A stretch of DNA of 50,706 nucleotides from Adiantum capillus-veneris (lineage: Eukaryota > Streptophyta > Polypodiopsida > Polypodiales > Pteridaceae), in the NCBI GenBank assembly GCA_014529385.2, contig JABFUD020000299.1, forward strand, positions 1 to 50,706, written 5' to 3'. This document shows, piece after piece, positions 47,905 through 50,706 of the stretch (the first letter of the stretch is position 1; the number at the start of each line of letters is the position of its first letter). Position numbers and translations under genes: made by a program. Under the pieces are notes generated by a model, which saw only the letters and a program-made list of their open reading frames with translations, did not search any database and was not told the origin of the DNA.

Positions 47905-49014
47905 ATGGCCAATGACAATGAGCCCTACTCTCCTAGTTTTAGTTTTCCAGTCACTCCGGCCAGCATGTCACCCGAGCAGATGGGCTCGTTTTTGTCTCAA
48001 TTCACACCTGAGCAGATCACCATGGCACAGCACCTTTGGGGTGCAGGTGTAGGTACCTCTAGACCTACTACGGCCGACCCTACGCCCAGGACTAGTGTGG
48101 TTCCTACACCGAGCGGCCCCACACCTTAGTCTAGTGTGCCCCCGACGCCTAGGACTCGTGTGCCCTCTACACCGACAGGTGGTTCATCCTCGAGACGATG
48201 TCGCCGTCGTTCTGGGCGTGGTGGTTTTTGTGGTAGAAGTTCTACCGATGCGTCCACACCACTGAGAGACCACCCACCACTCTCTTCAGTAGATAGTTCA
48301 CCGAGGGGCACACCACGTACACCTTGGGGATCATACGAGCATGATCCTAGCAAGGCGTACAGGAGCAGGGATGGGGCTATTGTGGCAGATAAGGTGGGAA
48401 AGGAAATGTGACAAAGGATTCGATAGCTCTGTACCATTCAGTTTGGTCATATAGTCATGGAGATTTGGGAAAATCTCGATCTTGAGAGAAAGAATTACAT
48501 TGTCGATACCATTCAGAGAGAGTACAGGTTGGCAGAGGGGTACGACAAGGTCTCGAATGCCTGGATTTTGAGTGTGGCGAGATCCACAGTGTCACACCGT
48601 CATTAGAGGCCACAGACAGATTCAACGGTGGTGATCCCAAGCCGGCATGGTTGGACGCAGAGGAGTGGATTGGAATTGCACGAGAGACACAAGACAATCC
48701 CAATAGATTTCAGCAGCAGAGAGATGCATCCAGAGCACGTTTGGAGTCTGCTGGAGCGTCACATCTTGGGAGTGGAGGCTACGATACGCTTCGACATGAG
48801 CTTGTAAGTATTATACGTATGCTTTAAATTATTGATAGTATATATGTTATTTGAAGATTTATCTAATGTATAAACCATAATTTTGTAAGAAGTTATCGTG
48901 AAGCGCCTTCCAACACAACAAGAGGAGAAGTATGGGTACAAGCATGGACTTGTGGCCCTTTTGACCCAGCTAGAGGAGGAGGGAGAGGATGTCGATTGGG
49001 AGGCATTACCATGA
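47905..49014 (+). pseudogene. TNPA-like gene of the CACTA element
   Basis: Second gene of the CACTA element. ATG at 47905 (ACCATGG context) begins MANDNEPYSPSFSFPVTPASMSPEQMGSFLSQFTPEQITMAQHLWGAGV. A Pro/Ser/Arg-rich stretch follows, interrupted by TAG at 48127 and TGA at 48409. After a frame switch come MEIWENLDLERKNYIVDTIQREYRLAEGYDKVSNAWIL, then, after another, KPAWLDAEEWIGIARETQDNPNRFQQQRDASRARLESAGASHLGSGGYDTLRHEL, the Ptta/En-Spm plant transposase pattern. A GTAAGT donor at 48804 leads to a last exon, about 48890-49014, ending EEEGEDVDWEALP. In En/Spm the TNPA protein binds subterminal repeats. Stops make this copy inactive. Confidence 0.8.
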
Positions 49015-49076
49015 GGACTTCTAACTCAGTGGCCTCTTGCATATGTACAATTTTGTAGTACTTATGTTTATGGTTT

Positions 49077-49430
49077 ATGTTTATGTTTATGGTATGGTTA
49101 AGATTTGACAATCAACTTATGTGTTTATGGTTTATTGTTATGGTTATGGTTATGGTTATGGTTATGGTTATGGTTATGGTTATGGTTATGATTGTGCAAG
49201 GTTATAGTTATGGTTTTGGTTTTGGTTCAGGTGATGGTTATGGTTTTGCTATGATGGTATAGCAATCGTGCTATGGTTATGGTTATGGTTATGGTTATGG
49301 TTATGGTTATGGTTATGGTTATGGTTGTGCAAGGTTATGGTTATGGTTTTGGTTCAGGTGATGGTTATGGTTTTGCTCTGATGGTATAACAATCGTGTGA
49401 TGGTTATGGTTATGGTATGGTACACAGGTT
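49077..49430 (+). repeat. (TATGGT)n hexanucleotide arrays
   Basis: Two runs of 'ttatggttatggttatgg' (about 49077-49190 and 49272-49326), each followed by a shared ~75-bp block with 'gtgcaaggttat', 'ttcaggtgatggttatggtt' and 'atggtat(a)acaatcgtg', so the whole is duplicated in tandem. It is 3' of the TNPA-like gene, inside the CACTA element. Confidence 0.85.
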
Positions 49431-49910
49431 ATGTTTATGGTTTTACAGTTTTCGACTCATGTTAACAAGTTATGTTATTCTTACAATTTTGCTAATTGCC
49501 ATACTCTCGCTCTTTAGCATCAGCTTGTAGGTGGAGTGCGGTTGCTTGTGCACTCTTCCTTTGGGCAGAGAGGGTTGTTTTATTTTGCTGCAGTACATGC
49601 AGCATTAGTTCCCAGCTCTCTCTGTCCAAAAAAAACTTGCAGGTTTTGGTCGTTGGTACAGGTTACGGTATGACTGCCGATATATGTCACGGAATAGGCA
49701 TCGGAATATATTTTATTAATACCAAGGCTTATATTGTTGATTATTTTGACGCCTGTTTATAGGCCTATTTCAACGCACGCTACACCGATACTTATACCGA
49801 CACTACGATAACGGCACCTCTTTCGAACCTTATTTTAGCACTTTTAAGTTTAAAATTTAGTGCTATTTTGTCGATACCTACGCCGAATTCTGCACGACCT
49901 CTTGTAGTGA

Positions 49911-50706
<796 letters not shown>

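Larger units (their letters stand above)
35077..49909 (+). mobile_element. CACTA (En/Spm) transposon, 14.8 kb with nested insertions
   Basis: Complete ends: left CACTACAAGAGGTC at 35077, right its exact reverse complement GACCTCTTGTAGTG ending at 49909. A further GAATTCGG is shared just inside. The flanking triplet AGT at 35074-35076 and 49910-49912 is the 3-bp target duplication expected of CACTA elements. Cargo in order: subterminal repeats, a ~2-kb TTAGG-like and hairpin-repeat leader, a tnp2 (TNPD) transposase gene, a TNPA-like gene and a TATGGT repeat. The tnp2 gene is broken by a ~457-bp MITE (39706) and a 5.4-kb foldback element (40875). Without the foldback the element is about 9.5 kb, a normal autonomous size. 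Both genes carry stops and frameshifts, so this copy is dead. Confidence 0.92.

Overview
The window is transposon-packed DNA from a nuclear plant genome. The evidence is intron-bearing eukaryotic genes, CACTA/En-Spm genes (tnp2 and TNPA types), Ty3-type gag/protease/RT, LINE reverse transcriptase and long GA/GT/AT microsatellites. There is no clear single-copy host gene, rRNA or tRNA gene. A non-flowering land plant (for example a fern) is my guess at the lineage, with low confidence. All family assignments come from reading motifs by eye.

Layout. 1-5.7 kb: AT-rich repeats (a 275-bp direct repeat pair enclosing a ~150-bp tandem array) and a decayed gag-protease. 5.7-7.7 kb: a probable LTR, a tRNA-Asp type primer-binding site and a ~290-bp tandem leader array. 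7.7-10.9 kb: a minus-strand Ty3-type element (gag, protease, RT) truncated after RT. 10.9-20.2 kb: a 9.3-kb terminal-inverted-repeat (TIR) element with three genes. 20.3-24.1 kb: pieces of minus-strand LTR elements, including a gag with a CCHC knuckle. 24.3-26.6 kb: a LINE 3' part split by two small MITEs, both with 8-bp target duplications. 26.8-34.4 kb: microsatellites, unassigned sequence and a minus-strand CACTA-related gene. 35,077-49,909: a complete-ended 14.8-kb CACTA transposon with an AGT target duplication, sitting in a GA/AT microsatellite and interrupted by two further insertions.

The most striking system is the 10.9-20.2 kb element. Gene A (five exons with phase-consistent splice sites) is a large protein of no family I can name, and is a transposase candidate. 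Gene B starts with the exact histone H3 tail (MARTKQTARK), carries a divergent H3 fold, and continues through four introns into a Ulp1-like (C48) cysteine protease domain and a proline-rich tail. Gene C lies antisense at the other end. The whole is bounded by inverted repeats with the core AGGAAAAGTTTGGACTCAAA. The same terminal sequence bounds a ~457-bp MITE-like insertion inside the CACTA transposase at 39.7-40.2 kb, so the family appears to have moved non-autonomous copies. A histone H3-SUMO-protease fusion carried by a DNA transposon would be a novel chromatin-facing transposon strategy.

The nested order can be read directly. The CACTA element entered a microsatellite; its tnp2 gene was then broken by the MITE and by a 5.4-kb foldback-like element with ~1.07-kb TIRs. 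The H3-Ulp1 element was itself hit by a 1.3-kb TTAA-flanked (piggyBac-like) element. Most genes carry stops or frameshifts; gene B is the best preserved, with one apparent frameshift near its end and an Asn where the protease Asp is expected.
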